Counted from the first letter of the stretch, positions 27,001-35,949 are shown. The stretch: 64,000 nt of DNA from Euryarchaeota archaeon UBA103 (GCA_002506825.1 DAYH01000023.1:123125-187124), one strand, 5' to 3'. Program-made: numbers and translations. Notes: a model not told the origin generated them from the letters alone.

Positions 27001-28173
27001 ACCGTAACCCTGACCGTTACAGATGTACTTGGCCTAGAGTCCGCCCAGAAGTCGTTCACCTTGAGAATAGAAAATCCCCTTCCTGTCCCGGATATAGATT
27101 TCTCTTGCCCTAGTGTCAATGATAGCATACTTGAAAGAGAGCCTTTCGAGGAGGAGCAGGTAATTTGGCAGATTCCTCAGACAGAAGCGGGTGGTGCATT
27201 CATCTCACCAGGAAGTCTGATGAAATTTGATGGATCTAAAAGCTACGACTCTGACCCCGCTTTCATTGACAAGACCTCTACAGACCAGAATAGTGAGGAT
27301 TGGAATGGAATTACAAGATGGATTTGGGATTTTGGCGATGCCACTCCTCAAGTTGAAGGAGCAGTGGTGTGGCATCAATATTCTATTCCTGGCACTTACA
27401 CTGTGACCCTCACAGTTGTAGATGGTTTCGAGGGAGGAGAGACCAACTCAACATACATCCTTGTCATTGTTTCCAAATCTCCTGAAATTCTGACTACCAA
27501 TCCTGTTTCGTCAGATTATGTCAATATTGGAGACCTTGTTTCACTGAATTACAGTGTTTTCGATCAAGACCTAGAAGATGGCCTTGTTGCGTGGATGGAT
27601 ATTGACTCATCCGTAGATACGGATGGAGACGGCGATTCTACAAATGACAATGATAGGTCGCTATCGGGAGATTTGATAGTCAGATGGGACCTAGATGCTA
27701 GTATCGATTCAAATGGAGACGGAGATTACAAAAATGACTGGGACTGGAATCCACAGAATTGGAATGAGGAGGGAGAAATTAGGATAACTATGCAGGTATG
27801 TGATGCAGTAAATGTGTGTATCGATAGGGATTATGTGATCACTGTATTATCCACCGAGGATGAATATGTCCCTAAGTCCCTCTCCGATCTAACTTGGGAA
27901 GACATAGTCCCCAACAAGGAGAGCGGTGGACTTCTAGCTCTTGTCGGGCTCGTTCTCGTTTTAGGCTGGATAATCATGAGGCAAAAGGATGAAGAGGAGC
28001 TCGACGCCGACGAAATGATGGAAACCTACGATGTCGATGAAGTTGAGGCCGATGGGGGGTTGCCCGGAATGGATCAGCATAAGCCTCCACCTCAGCCGAA
28101 GTACCTGTCTCAAGAAGAGCGTCGTGATTCTGACTCCGGTTATGTGCGCCCGATTAGAACAAGGAGGCGTTGA
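24070..28173 (+). CDS. Large secreted PKD-domain protein with a putative HExxH metalloprotease domain
   Basis: A 1367-residue secreted protein. The signal peptide covers TVSATFLAVLLIVTSLSPLALA. The zincin-type motif ILAHEFQHLLHNARDPFEY followed by IWIDEGAADMAAY (near residue 230) gives HExxH plus a downstream glutamate, as in gluzincin-like peptidases. Further on come several PKD-like domains (for example PIAYYWDLGDNVSSTLKNPV, FEWNWGDGEIESG and RWIWDFGDATPQ) with WxWDFGDG-type motifs. Asp-rich, calcium-like repeats (DTDGDGDSTNDNDRS, DSNGDGDYKNDW) precede a C-terminal helix (GLLALVGLVLVLGWIIM). A protease or adhesin of the cell surface. ATG 24070 chosen over GTG 24061. Confidence 0.8.
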   Translation: MPSRECRDSTVSATFLAVLLIVTSLSPLALAEEIEDDETHSFVGDLSEFNPDAEGRQYLFSESPIPIYSATGFLKSQWRSAGYPDLSLPFSESYVNSRSTTRNCENAWSVGDTDDVATAGGSIAATVQKVSSNSAIFVEDGQVIPSTTLNDIASTWESTIFPTVTSYFGSAPDVDSTCQIEIVIFSIDGGGGIGGYFVPGLSSSKESVFMDIDDLSWRNTILAHEFQHLLHNARDPFEYIWIDEGAADMAAYLCFGVTSSLTGHANEWSQNSNMSVRWWNQRIADYGAGFLFLMYLSDKLGGASAISTLVADTDTGSKGIEDLASNPPAGSIPIGTTMSDIFANFTLAVSVDSGQGAFGFSNLDLSAGCTAAYVCKAQMSGFNDQWVNPWTSSLQELEGWGMRAYKFNQGSGAPLNIMVQPSEFGFEGALLAKDSSTGSWSMSRMRVDQVTGSVTGLIHDFGSDIDEVWMTTWYESAVDDCDYNYATCGITSGSYPTATVTVQAMLVTDPAEVSIDSIDDFDRDSDGLSDSVQIDLGVVSNSFFEILEVTVDAFSNNTLVDSKVFSLTAGNSVSTEKSVWFTPPYSGQWTFGVSINDVTSELVDQAFSLPIDLSNMKPVASISVSTNSTQTWLPVNMFGSGYDEWGFGMENGSFSKNETPIAYYWDLGDNVSSTLKNPVHQYLEPGIYPVVLTVMDQGGYFSESQTWTVMVEDTSDPIPEISVEGVVVSEELVLLTNQQVMFSALGTTDNLPLEELYFEWNWGDGEIESGIGLFESSHSWVDGSAEGIVYTLSLLVSDGIHEVEHTIFIKILNRVPQQIYDAQLQTYTLTPLALPSVFTDSDGMIVDYEWSFEEGVNLDGGGMTMTSDYSQTSSDAANPVVGWLTPGLKNISLTVTDDDGNSTFAVLQVNVINQRPVAVFSRPSDGNVETTYTFTSYSFDPDGDSSQLSTFWTISDLEDPIENVSSVSHTFMSPGLYTVTLTVTDVLGLESAQKSFTLRIENPLPVPDIDFSCPSVNDSILEREPFEEEQVIWQIPQTEAGGAFISPGSLMKFDGSKSYDSDPAFIDKTSTDQNSEDWNGITRWIWDFGDATPQVEGAVVWHQYSIPGTYTVTLTVVDGFEGGETNSTYILVIVSKSPEILTTNPVSSDYVNIGDLVSLNYSVFDQDLEDGLVAWMDIDSSVDTDGDGDSTNDNDRSLSGDLIVRWDLDASIDSNGDGDYKNDWDWNPQNWNEEGEIRITMQVCDAVNVCIDRDYVITVLSTEDEYVPKSLSDLTWEDIVPNKESGGLLALVGLVLVLGWIIMRQKDEEELDADEMMETYDVDEVEADGGLPGMDQHKPPPQPKYLSQEERRDSDSGYVRPIRTRRR

Positions 28174-28174
28174 A

Positions 28175-29056
28175 ATGAACCTTGTTAAGAGGCGTAAATT
28201 TTTGTCTGTTTTAGTCAATTTTTCTCTAGTATTTCCAGCTTCTTTTTTCGCTTTGATGATTCTATTTTCTCCAATTGCCTCTGCACAATCCACCGGCTCA
28301 TGCGATGTTCCAGCAGTGAATAACCCAACTACATCAAATAGTATTTCTTTGGATTCTGTAGAGGATCGTTTCTGGAGCGATGACACGCCCCTTTACGACC
28401 TGAGATCTGACGTCTTTGTAGACTTCACCGTTGACAATGATAGTGCGACTTCAGTATCCATGAAACTAGTTCCCGGATACATGTATACGTTTTGTATAAG
28501 CATAACGAGCAATCAAGATGACCCTCCTGTGAACCCCAGCTCTGATATCTATCTGATGACTGAGCCGAACTGGGATAGGTATGTCATCGATTATGAACTA
28601 AGGGAGAGCGATGATTTCTTTGAAGCGTTTGACCAACTTCCCGTGGAATGGCGAGATATGGATGACTGGCTTCCTTTCAGAGATGTTCACGCATATGAGG
28701 ATACCACCTATGTTGAATTCTCGGTCGCTATTGACTCCCCTGGATCAGGTTTCTTCGGAGGCGGTAATATCGCCTACTACCTAGTAATAGATGGATGGGA
28801 CAATAGAAGGCACACTAATGCGGATGCTAGTGGCGGAGATATCGATGTTGAGGTCCTGATAGATGTCGAAGAAAGGCTGAATATCCCCAAATTTACTGCC
28901 ACTCTTCTAGTCGGCTCACTACCACTTGCTTGTATAATATTGCCAATGATCATCCATATGAGATACATGGCCAATGGAAAAGAAAATATCGAAGCTGAAG
29001 AAAGGCGCGAGCTTCCTTACCTAGACAATGAAAACACAGATTTTCGAGACACCTAG
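28175..29056 (+). CDS. Secreted/membrane-anchored protein of unknown function
   Basis: A 293-residue protein. The N-terminus is a signal peptide (NLVKRRKFLSVLVNFSLVFP to IASAQS), the middle is a beta-rich extracellular domain with many Asp/Tyr (for example DDTPLYDLRSDVFVDFTVDN, PSSDIYLMTEPNWDRY), and a C-terminal helix (ATLLVGSLPLACIILPMIIH) anchors it. No family recognised. ATG 28175 is the start: it lies one base after the PKD-protein stop and AAGGAGG sits just upstream, so the pair is translationally linked. Convergent overlap of four bases with aroD. Confidence 0.75.
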   Translation: MNLVKRRKFLSVLVNFSLVFPASFFALMILFSPIASAQSTGSCDVPAVNNPTTSNSISLDSVEDRFWSDDTPLYDLRSDVFVDFTVDNDSATSVSMKLVPGYMYTFCISITSNQDDPPVNPSSDIYLMTEPNWDRYVIDYELRESDDFFEAFDQLPVEWRDMDDWLPFRDVHAYEDTTYVEFSVAIDSPGSGFFGGGNIAYYLVIDGWDNRRHTNADASGGDIDVEVLIDVEERLNIPKFTATLLVGSLPLACIILPMIIHMRYMANGKENIEAEERRELPYLDNENTDFRDT

Positions 29057-29847
29057 GCATAACCCAAAAGTTTCCACGCAGTAGCTAAATCGGATACATT
29101 TATTTTCCCAGAATGAGATAAGTGCCAACCAGTCTGCATTGTCGAATATACGACATTCTGATTCAGAAGAGGGGCATGAATTCTTACCCAGTCCCCTCCA
29201 GAACCGATTCCCATCAAAGATGCCTTTATGCTGGAATCCCTTAATTCCCAAGCGGCCTCAAATATCCTCAGGGCCCCCTCTGAACTAGAAATCGGATAGC
29301 AGATCTTTACCATGTCTCCATAGCTAACGTAATCCTCGATTTCAGAGATTATTTCCTTTGCAGGAGGAGGAGTCTCTTCGGAATGATGTGACGCTATCAC
29401 CTGTGTCTTTCCCTTTGCTATTTTCATCAATGATTCCCTATCCTTAACCGAAATATCTACTTCTATATCTACCCAGCTGACTTCACTCTTTATCGCGGTT
29501 CTAAGGACCTCTATTCTACTCTCTTCGTCCCCTGGATAGTTGCCTCCCTGTCTTTCAGGCCTACATGTCAATATTACTGGAAGTTCTATTCCTTGTTTGA
29601 ATGAAGACAGTGCCGAATCGAGATCTATTGATTCTAAGGGAAGTACCTCATACTCAACTTCTCTCTTAGCCCTTCTTTTTGGATCTACTTCCTCCTCCGG
29701 ATCCTCTATTTCCACTTCTTTGACCCAAAGATTGTCCAGTCTTACTTCGACTAAATCTGCCCCTGCCGCCATCGCTAGAGTGGCATCTTTGAGCATCTCA
29801 TCCACGGTGTGACCACTTAGCACAACGCATACCTGTGGCACCTCCAT
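29053..29847 (-). CDS. aroD: 3-dehydroquinate dehydratase, type I
   Basis: Shikimate-pathway enzyme converting 3-dehydroquinate to 3-dehydroshikimate by a Schiff-base mechanism. The 264-residue chain has VEVRLD (substrate Glu/Arg), LTCRPERQGG, the catalytic histidine in VIASHHSEETPPP, the Schiff-base lysine in MVKICYPISSSEGALRIF, and the C-terminal GKINVSDLATAWKLLG. ATG 29847 (MEVPQVCVVLSG) matches the usual family N-terminus; ATGs at 29901 or 29949 remain possible. About 380 bases separate this start from gyrB. Confidence 0.9.
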   Translation of the reverse strand: MEVPQVCVVLSGHTVDEMLKDATLAMAAGADLVEVRLDNLWVKEVEIEDPEEEVDPKRRAKREVEYEVLPLESIDLDSALSSFKQGIELPVILTCRPERQGGNYPGDEESRIEVLRTAIKSEVSWVDIEVDISVKDRESLMKIAKGKTQVIASHHSEETPPPAKEIISEIEDYVSYGDMVKICYPISSSEGALRIFEAAWELRDSSIKASLMGIGSGGDWVRIHAPLLNQNVVYSTMQTGWHLSHSGKINVSDLATAWKLLGYA

Positions 29848-30230
29848 GTACTGCTTCGACCCTAGGATTCTGTTTAATCGTGTCGTGTCAGTATGCATCA
29901 TATTTTTTTCAATCGGGGAGGGTCGTAACCCACAATTTACTATCCTCATCAAAGATTGGGATTGGTAGATTTGAATCTGAAACATGATTTATTATTGATA
30001 GAAAAACCATTCTCCAATACATCTCATATGCCTCATCTGATGAACGAGAATAGTAGACTATCACAGAATATTAATTGTTCAGAAGAACGGTAATATACTT
30101 TTTTCACGGAGAGGATAAACTAGTGAAATTGAACGATATTGACGAATATATTAGCAGAGTTGAATAACCACCTGCCATCAGATTATAGCATTATGATTGA
30201 GGGTTCCGTAGGAACCCTCAAGGAATTGGG
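29848..30230. promoter_or_regulatory. Intergenic region between aroD and gyrB
   Basis: About 380 bases if aroD starts at 29847. It holds AT-rich stretches, an archaeal TATA-like box TAATATACTTTTTT at 30091-30104, two mini-frames, and a perfect inverted repeat just before gyrB. The first mini-frame runs from GTG 30123 to TAA 30167 (14 residues), with GAGAGGAT upstream. The second runs from ATG 30193 to TGA 30234 (13 residues) and its stop overlaps the gyrB TTG start. No tRNA or known riboswitch was recognised. Regulatory role is inferred. Confidence 0.5.
30198..30220. repeat. Perfect inverted repeat upstream of gyrB
   Basis: Ten-base arms TGAGGGTTCC and GGAACCCTCA separated by GTA (30208-30210). 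The second arm ends ten bases before the gyrB start at 30231. As RNA it would form a stable hairpin next to the translation start; as DNA it could be a regulator site. No T-tract follows, so it is not a typical terminator. Confidence 0.75.
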
Positions 30231-32189
30231 TTGATTATTGTGGCAGATAACTATGATGCTGATAGCATACAGGTCCTTGAAGGACTAGAAGCAGTTAGAA
30301 AAAGACCAGGGATGTACCTTGGCGACCCCCATGATGGTTCTGCACTTCATCACTGTATCTGGGAGGTTGTCGATAACTCCGTTGATGAACATCTTGCAGG
30401 CCATACTGATTCAATCGATATTACGCTTCACCAGGGAGGTTCACTTTCAGTAAGAGATTACGGAAGAGGCATCCCGGTCGGAATTCATGAAGAATATGGA
30501 ATATCGGCGGCGGAAGTGATAATGACCAAGTTACATGCTGGCGGGAAATTCGATAATAGCTCTTACAAGGTATCCGGTGGACTCCACGGAGTCGGTGTTT
30601 CTGCGGTCAATGCGGTATCAGAATGGATGGAAATGACCATTCACAGAGATGGTATCATCTATTTCCAAAGATATGAAGCTGGAGTTCCAGTTGATGCGTT
30701 GAAAGAAATCGGGACATGCGATGATACAGGAACAAAAATTTCATTCCGTCCGGATCTGTCGATATTCACGGATATTACTGAGTTTGACTTTCAAGAAGTA
30801 GATACCCGAATAGGAGAAACTGCTTTCCTTAACGCGGGATTAAAGATTACTATTACTGATGAGAGAGAGGATTCCGTACATACATCTGAGCACCTCTACG
30901 AAGGGGGGCTCTCAGAATATGTGAGGCAACTCAACGAAAGGAGAGAGGTCCTACATTCGGATGTAATCAAGATCAAAGGCGATAAGGAAATTGAGAAGGG
31001 AAATGTGGAAGTGGAGCTGGCCCTGCAGTGGTCGGATGCTTTCAGTGAGTCGATTCGTTGCTATACCAACATCATAAGGAACAAGGATGGAGGGACTCAT
31101 ATGTCCGGTTTACGTACAGCTCTTACTAGTTCTGTTAACTCATATGCAAAGAAAAAGAAACTGCTCAAGGGGGATGCTTTATCCGGGGATGATGTCAGAG
31201 AAGGACTGGCAGCAGTAGTTAGTGTAAAACATCCAGATCCATCTTTCTCATCTCAGACAAAGGATAAGCTTGTGAGCAGTGAGGTGACCGGCATAGTTCA
31301 AACTATTGTCTATGATAAGTTAGGGGAATTCTTCGAAGAAAATCCATCTGTTGCAAGGCAGATTGTAGAAAAGGCTCTTCTCGCTTCTAAAGCTAGGGAG
31401 GCGGCAAGAAAGGCCAGAGATCTGACAAGAAGAAAAGGTGTCCTAGAGGGAGGAGGGCTTCCCGGGAAGCTTGCAGACTGTCAGTCGAGAGACCCCAGCG
31501 AGTGCGAAGTATATCTCGTGGAAGGGGACTCTGCAGGAGGTTCGGCCAAAACGGGAAGGGACCGTAGAATACAGGCGATACTTCCTCTAAGGGGGAAAAT
31601 TCTGAATGTTGAGAGGCAGAAACATAACGCGGCAAAGGTGTTCCAGAATCAGGAAATCCAAACTATGATTCGTGCCCTTGGAGCAGGTGTAGGCAATAAT
31701 GCCGAAGAAGAAGGTGCATTCGATGCTAGTAAACTAAGATATTCAAAAATAATAATAATGTGCGATGCAGATATTGATGGTGCGCACATCAGAACACTGA
31801 TGTTGACATTCCTCTGGAGATTCATGAGGCCCGCCATTGAAGAGGGGCACGTATACATCGCTCAACCACCTCTCTATCAATTATCTAAAGGAAGAGTGAG
31901 TAGATATGTATTCTCGGATGAAGAGAGAGATAGAGTAATGTTGGAATTACAAGGAGATAATCCTAATGCAAAAATTGGTGTACAGAGATACAAGGGACTC
32001 GGTGAGATGAATCCCGACCAACTCTGGGACACGACAATGAATCCTGAAACTAGGACAATGCTGAAAGTAACAGTCCAAGATGCGGAGGAAACCGATAGGC
32101 TGTTTGAGATATTAATGGGAGAAGATGTCCCTGATCGCAGGGCATTTATAGAAAAATATGCTAAGGAGGTGACAAATCTTGACATCTGA
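30231..32189 (+). CDS. gyrB: DNA gyrase subunit B
   Basis: ATPase subunit of DNA gyrase, which introduces negative supercoils. The 652 residues match the short gyrase form. GHKL motifs: EVVDNSVDEH (catalytic Glu), DYGRGIP, LHAGGKFDNSSYKVSGGLHG and VGVSAVNA. Toprim motifs: YLVEGDSAGGSAKTGRDRR, LPLRGKILNVE and MCDADIDGAHIRTLM, then QRYKGLGEMNPDQLW near the C-terminus. Gyrase of this type is bacterial in origin and occurs in euryarchaea by transfer (established). The start is TTG 30231; GTG 30240 is possible. gyrA overlaps its 3' end by 11 bases. Confidence 0.97.
   Translation: MIIVADNYDADSIQVLEGLEAVRKRPGMYLGDPHDGSALHHCIWEVVDNSVDEHLAGHTDSIDITLHQGGSLSVRDYGRGIPVGIHEEYGISAAEVIMTKLHAGGKFDNSSYKVSGGLHGVGVSAVNAVSEWMEMTIHRDGIIYFQRYEAGVPVDALKEIGTCDDTGTKISFRPDLSIFTDITEFDFQEVDTRIGETAFLNAGLKITITDEREDSVHTSEHLYEGGLSEYVRQLNERREVLHSDVIKIKGDKEIEKGNVEVELALQWSDAFSESIRCYTNIIRNKDGGTHMSGLRTALTSSVNSYAKKKKLLKGDALSGDDVREGLAAVVSVKHPDPSFSSQTKDKLVSSEVTGIVQTIVYDKLGEFFEENPSVARQIVEKALLASKAREAARKARDLTRRKGVLEGGGLPGKLADCQSRDPSECEVYLVEGDSAGGSAKTGRDRRIQAILPLRGKILNVERQKHNAAKVFQNQEIQTMIRALGAGVGNNAEEEGAFDASKLRYSKIIIMCDADIDGAHIRTLMLTFLWRFMRPAIEEGHVYIAQPPLYQLSKGRVSRYVFSDEERDRVMLELQGDNPNAKIGVQRYKGLGEMNPDQLWDTTMNPETRTMLKVTVQDAEETDRLFEILMGEDVPDRRAFIEKYAKEVTNLDI
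32163..32172 (+). promoter_or_regulatory. Shine-Dalgarno sequence for gyrA
   Basis: AAGGAGGTGA inside the end of gyrB, six bases before the TTG at 32179. The full-length match to the conserved archaeal 16S 3' end supports TTG as the gyrA start and translational coupling with gyrB. Confidence 0.8.
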
Positions 32190-34899
32190 AGCCGATAATA
32201 ATGAAGATTTATCCGTTAACAATGAGAACATACTAAATCATACTTTGAATAAAGAAATGAAGACTTCGTACATCAATTATGCGATGTCGGTAATTATTGG
32301 AAGGGCCCTTCCCGATGTTAGAGATGGCCTAAAACCGGTCCATCGCCGTGTACTTTACGGCATGTACGAAGGAGGGCATACTTCTGAGAAGAAATACAGT
32401 AAGTCAGCACGTTCAGTCGGCGAAGTTATGGGTAAGTATCACCCACACGGGGATCTATCCATCTATGATACGATGGTCAGGATGGCTCAAGAGTTTTCAT
32501 TGCGTTATCCGCTTATAGACGGGCAAGGAAATTTTGGTTCAATTGATGGTGACCCCCCCGCTGCAATGCGTTATACGGAGAGTAGATTAGATAAAATTTC
32601 AAAACATATGCTTGATGATATTGAGAAGAAAACTGTTGATTTTCAGCCTAATTTTGATGATTCAGAAATGGAGCCGAGTGTTCTACCTGCAAGATTACCA
32701 AATCTCCTATTGAATGGGAGCGATGGCATTGCAGTTGGAATGGCGACACGGATGCCCCCTCACAATCTTACGGAGGTAGCTGGAGCGGTGAGGATGCATG
32801 TCGATCACATCCTCCAGGAAGGTGCAAAGAGTCGAGAGATTCCAAATATCCCCATAGATGATTATATGAGCCATATCAAGGGACCTGATTTCCCCACAGG
32901 TGCGACCATACATGGAATAGATGGCATCCTAGATATGTACTCTACGGGCAAGGGAAGATTCCATGTAAGATCTAAGTGTGAAGTACATGATGACTCAAAG
33001 GGAAAAATGATAATAATTCATGAAATCCCATATCAGGTCAAGAAATCAGATATGCTAGTCCACATAGCTGATTTAGTTTCAAAGGGAACGGTAATAGGAA
33101 TCAGAGACATTAGGGATGAGTCATCAAAAGAGGGAATCAGGGTCGTAATCGAAGTCAAGAATAATGCCGACCCGAATGCAGTTCTGAATCAGCTATTCAA
33201 ATCCAGTAGATTACAAGAGTCATATTCGGCGAATATGATGGGGATTTTAGATGGACGACCAGTACTTTTGACACTCCCAGTGATTTTACACACTTATGTT
33301 GATCACAGAGAATCTGTCATTGAAAGGAGAGCTGGTTTTGAGTTAGAAAAGGCCGAAGCACGGGCCCATATTCTCGAAGGACTGGTCAAGGCACAAGAAC
33401 GAATTGATGATGTTATCGCAGTTGGAAAGGCTAGTTCTGGTAGGGAGCAATTTGAGGCCGTTTTACAAGGAAATGAGAAGTTCCCAGGAATTTCTAAGTT
33501 TGACTTCACAGAACCTCAGGCCAAAGCCATTGCTGAACGTCGATTGTATCAACTAAGTCGGCTCGATGTAGAGAAGGTAAAGAACGAATATGACGATTTA
33601 AAAATTAAAATCGCAGATTTACAAGATATAATATCCTCAAGACCCAGACGTCTTCAGATATTGATCGAGGAACTCGATGAAATGGTAGAAAGGCATGGTG
33701 ATGAGCGTAGATCGGTTATCGATCCAATGCCTCTATCGATGGATAGAGAAGATTTGATTGAAGAACGGGCGATAGTAATATCACTCTCTGAAGATAATTA
33801 TATTCGACATATGCCAGTTGAATCTTTCAGACTCCAGAATAGAGGAGGGAAGGGACTCAAAGGCGTCACTACCAAGGATGAGGATTTTCCAAAATCAATA
33901 CTTACCTGTTTTAGTAAGGACAGGTTACTGATTTTTACCAATCATGGTAGAGTATACGGACTTAGAGCTTGGGAAACTCCTTCGGCGAGCAGATATGGCA
34001 GAGGTACCCATATCAGGAATCTATTAGCGGGCATTAGAGATGAAGAGAAGGTGATTTCCATCTTACCAATGAATAAGGAACTCATCGATAATCCGGACGG
34101 CCATTATCTAATATTCTCGACACTGAATGGGAGGATAAAGAGAAGTCGCCTATCAGAATATGTCAAGATAAATAGGAATGGAAAGTATGCGATAAAATTT
34201 GCAGAGGGAGCATCTGATTCTCTAGTTTCTGTCAGATCAGCTACTGAAGATGATCATGTCGTCCTAGTTTCGGCCAAAGGTAATGCATGCAGATTCATGC
34301 CAGCTGAAGTACGGAAAAGAGTTGACCCCTCTACGGGAGAAGAGCAGTCAACTCACTTGGTCAGGGTACAGGGAAGAGTCAGTCAGGGCGTATCTGGAAT
34401 GAAACTCAGTAAAGATGACCGAGTTATTGGAATGATAGTTACGGACGACTTTGAGACTAGTGTACTCACGGTGTCCAAGCATGGGATGGCTAAGAGGAGT
34501 AGGCTTGGCTCGGGAGAGATGATTCCAATAATTGATGTTTCATCAGGAGACCCGATGGTTGATGAAAATGGTGAGCCGATAATAGAAAGGGACGGTTACA
34601 GAAGAACAAATAGAGGAACTAAAGGAGTCAAAACTATGGCTCTAGACAGTGATGACGAGATTGTCGCAGTTAGGCAGATTCCAGACCTCAATGACCAATT
34701 ATTCATGTTGACCTCGAAGGGAATGATGATTAGAATGGCTTCAATTCAGACAAAGGAAACTCTTGGCAAGGTCACGAAAGGGACTAGAATAATGGAGTTA
34801 AGAAAACCTGACAAGAAGGGGTATGCTGATGAGGTCATATTTGTGGCTAGGTTGCCCTCGTCATTAGTCGATATCGGAGTCTCTGAAGAGGAAGAGTGA
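32179..34899 (+). CDS. gyrA: DNA gyrase subunit A
   Basis: DNA cleavage/religation subunit of gyrase, 906 residues. The N-terminal breakage-reunion region has YINYAMSVIIGRALPDVRDG, RVLYGMYEGG, GKYHPHGDLSIYDTMVRMAQ and the catalytic tyrosine in AAMRYTESRL. A coiled-coil segment (about residues 430-500) leads to the C-terminal DNA-wrapping propeller, with repeated blade motifs such as NRGGKGLKG and NRGTKGVKTM (a GyrA-box-like form). The start is TTG 32179, supported by a strong Shine-Dalgarno sequence. tRNA-Ser follows 42 bases downstream. Confidence 0.97.
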   Translation: MTSEADNNEDLSVNNENILNHTLNKEMKTSYINYAMSVIIGRALPDVRDGLKPVHRRVLYGMYEGGHTSEKKYSKSARSVGEVMGKYHPHGDLSIYDTMVRMAQEFSLRYPLIDGQGNFGSIDGDPPAAMRYTESRLDKISKHMLDDIEKKTVDFQPNFDDSEMEPSVLPARLPNLLLNGSDGIAVGMATRMPPHNLTEVAGAVRMHVDHILQEGAKSREIPNIPIDDYMSHIKGPDFPTGATIHGIDGILDMYSTGKGRFHVRSKCEVHDDSKGKMIIIHEIPYQVKKSDMLVHIADLVSKGTVIGIRDIRDESSKEGIRVVIEVKNNADPNAVLNQLFKSSRLQESYSANMMGILDGRPVLLTLPVILHTYVDHRESVIERRAGFELEKAEARAHILEGLVKAQERIDDVIAVGKASSGREQFEAVLQGNEKFPGISKFDFTEPQAKAIAERRLYQLSRLDVEKVKNEYDDLKIKIADLQDIISSRPRRLQILIEELDEMVERHGDERRSVIDPMPLSMDREDLIEERAIVISLSEDNYIRHMPVESFRLQNRGGKGLKGVTTKDEDFPKSILTCFSKDRLLIFTNHGRVYGLRAWETPSASRYGRGTHIRNLLAGIRDEEKVISILPMNKELIDNPDGHYLIFSTLNGRIKRSRLSEYVKINRNGKYAIKFAEGASDSLVSVRSATEDDHVVLVSAKGNACRFMPAEVRKRVDPSTGEEQSTHLVRVQGRVSQGVSGMKLSKDDRVIGMIVTDDFETSVLTVSKHGMAKRSRLGSGEMIPIIDVSSGDPMVDENGEPIIERDGYRRTNRGTKGVKTMALDSDDEIVAVRQIPDLNDQLFMLTSKGMMIRMASIQTKETLGKVTKGTRIMELRKPDKKGYADEVIFVARLPSSLVDIGVSEEEE

Positions 34900-34941
34900 G
34901 ACCGCTCGCCTTAAGCGAGGACCTATGGTCGCCGGAACGCT

Positions 34942-35028
34942 GCGGCAGTCGCATAGCCTGGCCATTGCGCTGGATTGCTAATCCAGTGGTGTTTCACCTC
35001 GGGAGTTCGAATCTCCCCTGCCGCGCCA
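34942..35028 (+). tRNA. tRNA-Ser (anticodon GCT), with encoded CCA
   Basis: Type II tRNA, 87 nt with CCA. Acceptor GCGGCAG/CTGCCGC pairs over seven bases, D-stem GCA/TGC, anticodon stem CTGGA/TCCAG with loop TTGCTAA (anticodon GCT at 34977-34979), long variable arm GGTG-TTT-CACC, T-arm GGGAG-TTCGAAT-CTCCC, discriminator G and CCA at 35026-35028. The long variable arm and G73 are serine features. It reads AGC/AGT codons. No intron. Confidence 0.95.
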
Positions 35029-35067
35029 TCAGTTCTGGGTATGAGTTAACTCCTTGTACGATTACGG

Positions 35068-35910
35068 GTGACCATGGTTTCGATTGTAGAGTCGGCTATT
35101 GTCATTTTTCTGGTATTTTCTGTGGCCTCTTTACTAATTCTTAGAAGACACTTCGCGATGTCTCCCTCAAATGAAAGATCGTGGGTCAATGACAATGAAA
35201 GGCTAGCTACCGTGGAAATAGAAGGAGATTCGGCAATATTCAGAAACGTTCGTGATTTCAACTGGAGAACTACCAAGGATCATGATGAAAAATGGATAGA
35301 TATGAAGGTAGATCTCAGCAGAGTAACGAAGATATGGTTTGTACTTGAATACTTTAGTCCTGATAGAAAGGAAATGGCCCATACGATACTGAGCTATGAA
35401 TTTGAAGATGGGCGTAGGCTAGCATGCTCAATCGAAGTTAGGAAGAAGAAAGGAGTCTCTTATAATCCATTAAGAGGGATTTTTAGAACTTATGAGTTGA
35501 TCTACGTATGGGGTACTGAACGTGATATCATTGGAGTGAGATCCCGATGTAGAGCGAAATCAAAGACCCATCTTTTCGAAGGCATAGTACTCGGACCAGG
35601 GAATGAGAGAAGGATGTTAGAGTCTTACATCAGTAGGACAAATAAGCTGGCAAGAGATCCAGAGTGGTATAATACACTAACAAACACCTGTACTACAAAC
35701 ATAGTCAATCATGTGAACGAAGTGTATCCTGGAAGAGTTCCTTGGGCGATAGGAGTGATGATGCCTGGGCTGAGTCCAAAGATGCTACTTCGAAATAATC
35801 TAGTTAAGAATAATGGGGATTTACACGAAACCATGCTCTCGAGTATAATAGATGATATTTCGGTGGAATGGGACTCTTCTGTTGATTTTGGAGATTGGAT
35901 TCGGGGCTAA
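35068..35910 (+). CDS. DUF4105-like membrane-anchored protein
   Basis: A 280-residue protein with one N-terminal membrane helix (IVESAIVIFLVFSVASLLIL) and a large outer or soluble domain. It contains VRDFNWRTTKDHDEKWID and YNTLTNTCTTNIVNHVNEVYPG; the latter, with its cysteine and TTNI, resembles the motif of the DUF4105/Lnb family, in which the cysteine and a histidine are thought to form a peptidase-like site. Function unproven. Start GTG 35068; ATG 35074 is an alternative. Followed 39 bases on by aroA. Confidence 0.65.
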   Translation: MTMVSIVESAIVIFLVFSVASLLILRRHFAMSPSNERSWVNDNERLATVEIEGDSAIFRNVRDFNWRTTKDHDEKWIDMKVDLSRVTKIWFVLEYFSPDRKEMAHTILSYEFEDGRRLACSIEVRKKKGVSYNPLRGIFRTYELIYVWGTERDIIGVRSRCRAKSKTHLFEGIVLGPGNERRMLESYISRTNKLARDPEWYNTLTNTCTTNIVNHVNEVYPGRVPWAIGVMMPGLSPKMLLRNNLVKNNGDLHETMLSSIIDDISVEWDSSVDFGDWIRG

Positions 35911-35949
35911 GATACGAGGATTCAACATGAATGAGCTATACGTAGGTCC

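Noticed and set aside
34905..34919. Short inverted repeat CTCGC/GCGAG after gyrA
   Set aside because: Five-base arms and no T-tract; too weak to call a terminator, and it lies in the tRNA leader.
34896..35144. Plus-strand open frame over the tRNA
   Set aside because: It runs through tRNA-Ser and into the next gene; its codons follow the RNA structure, not a protein.
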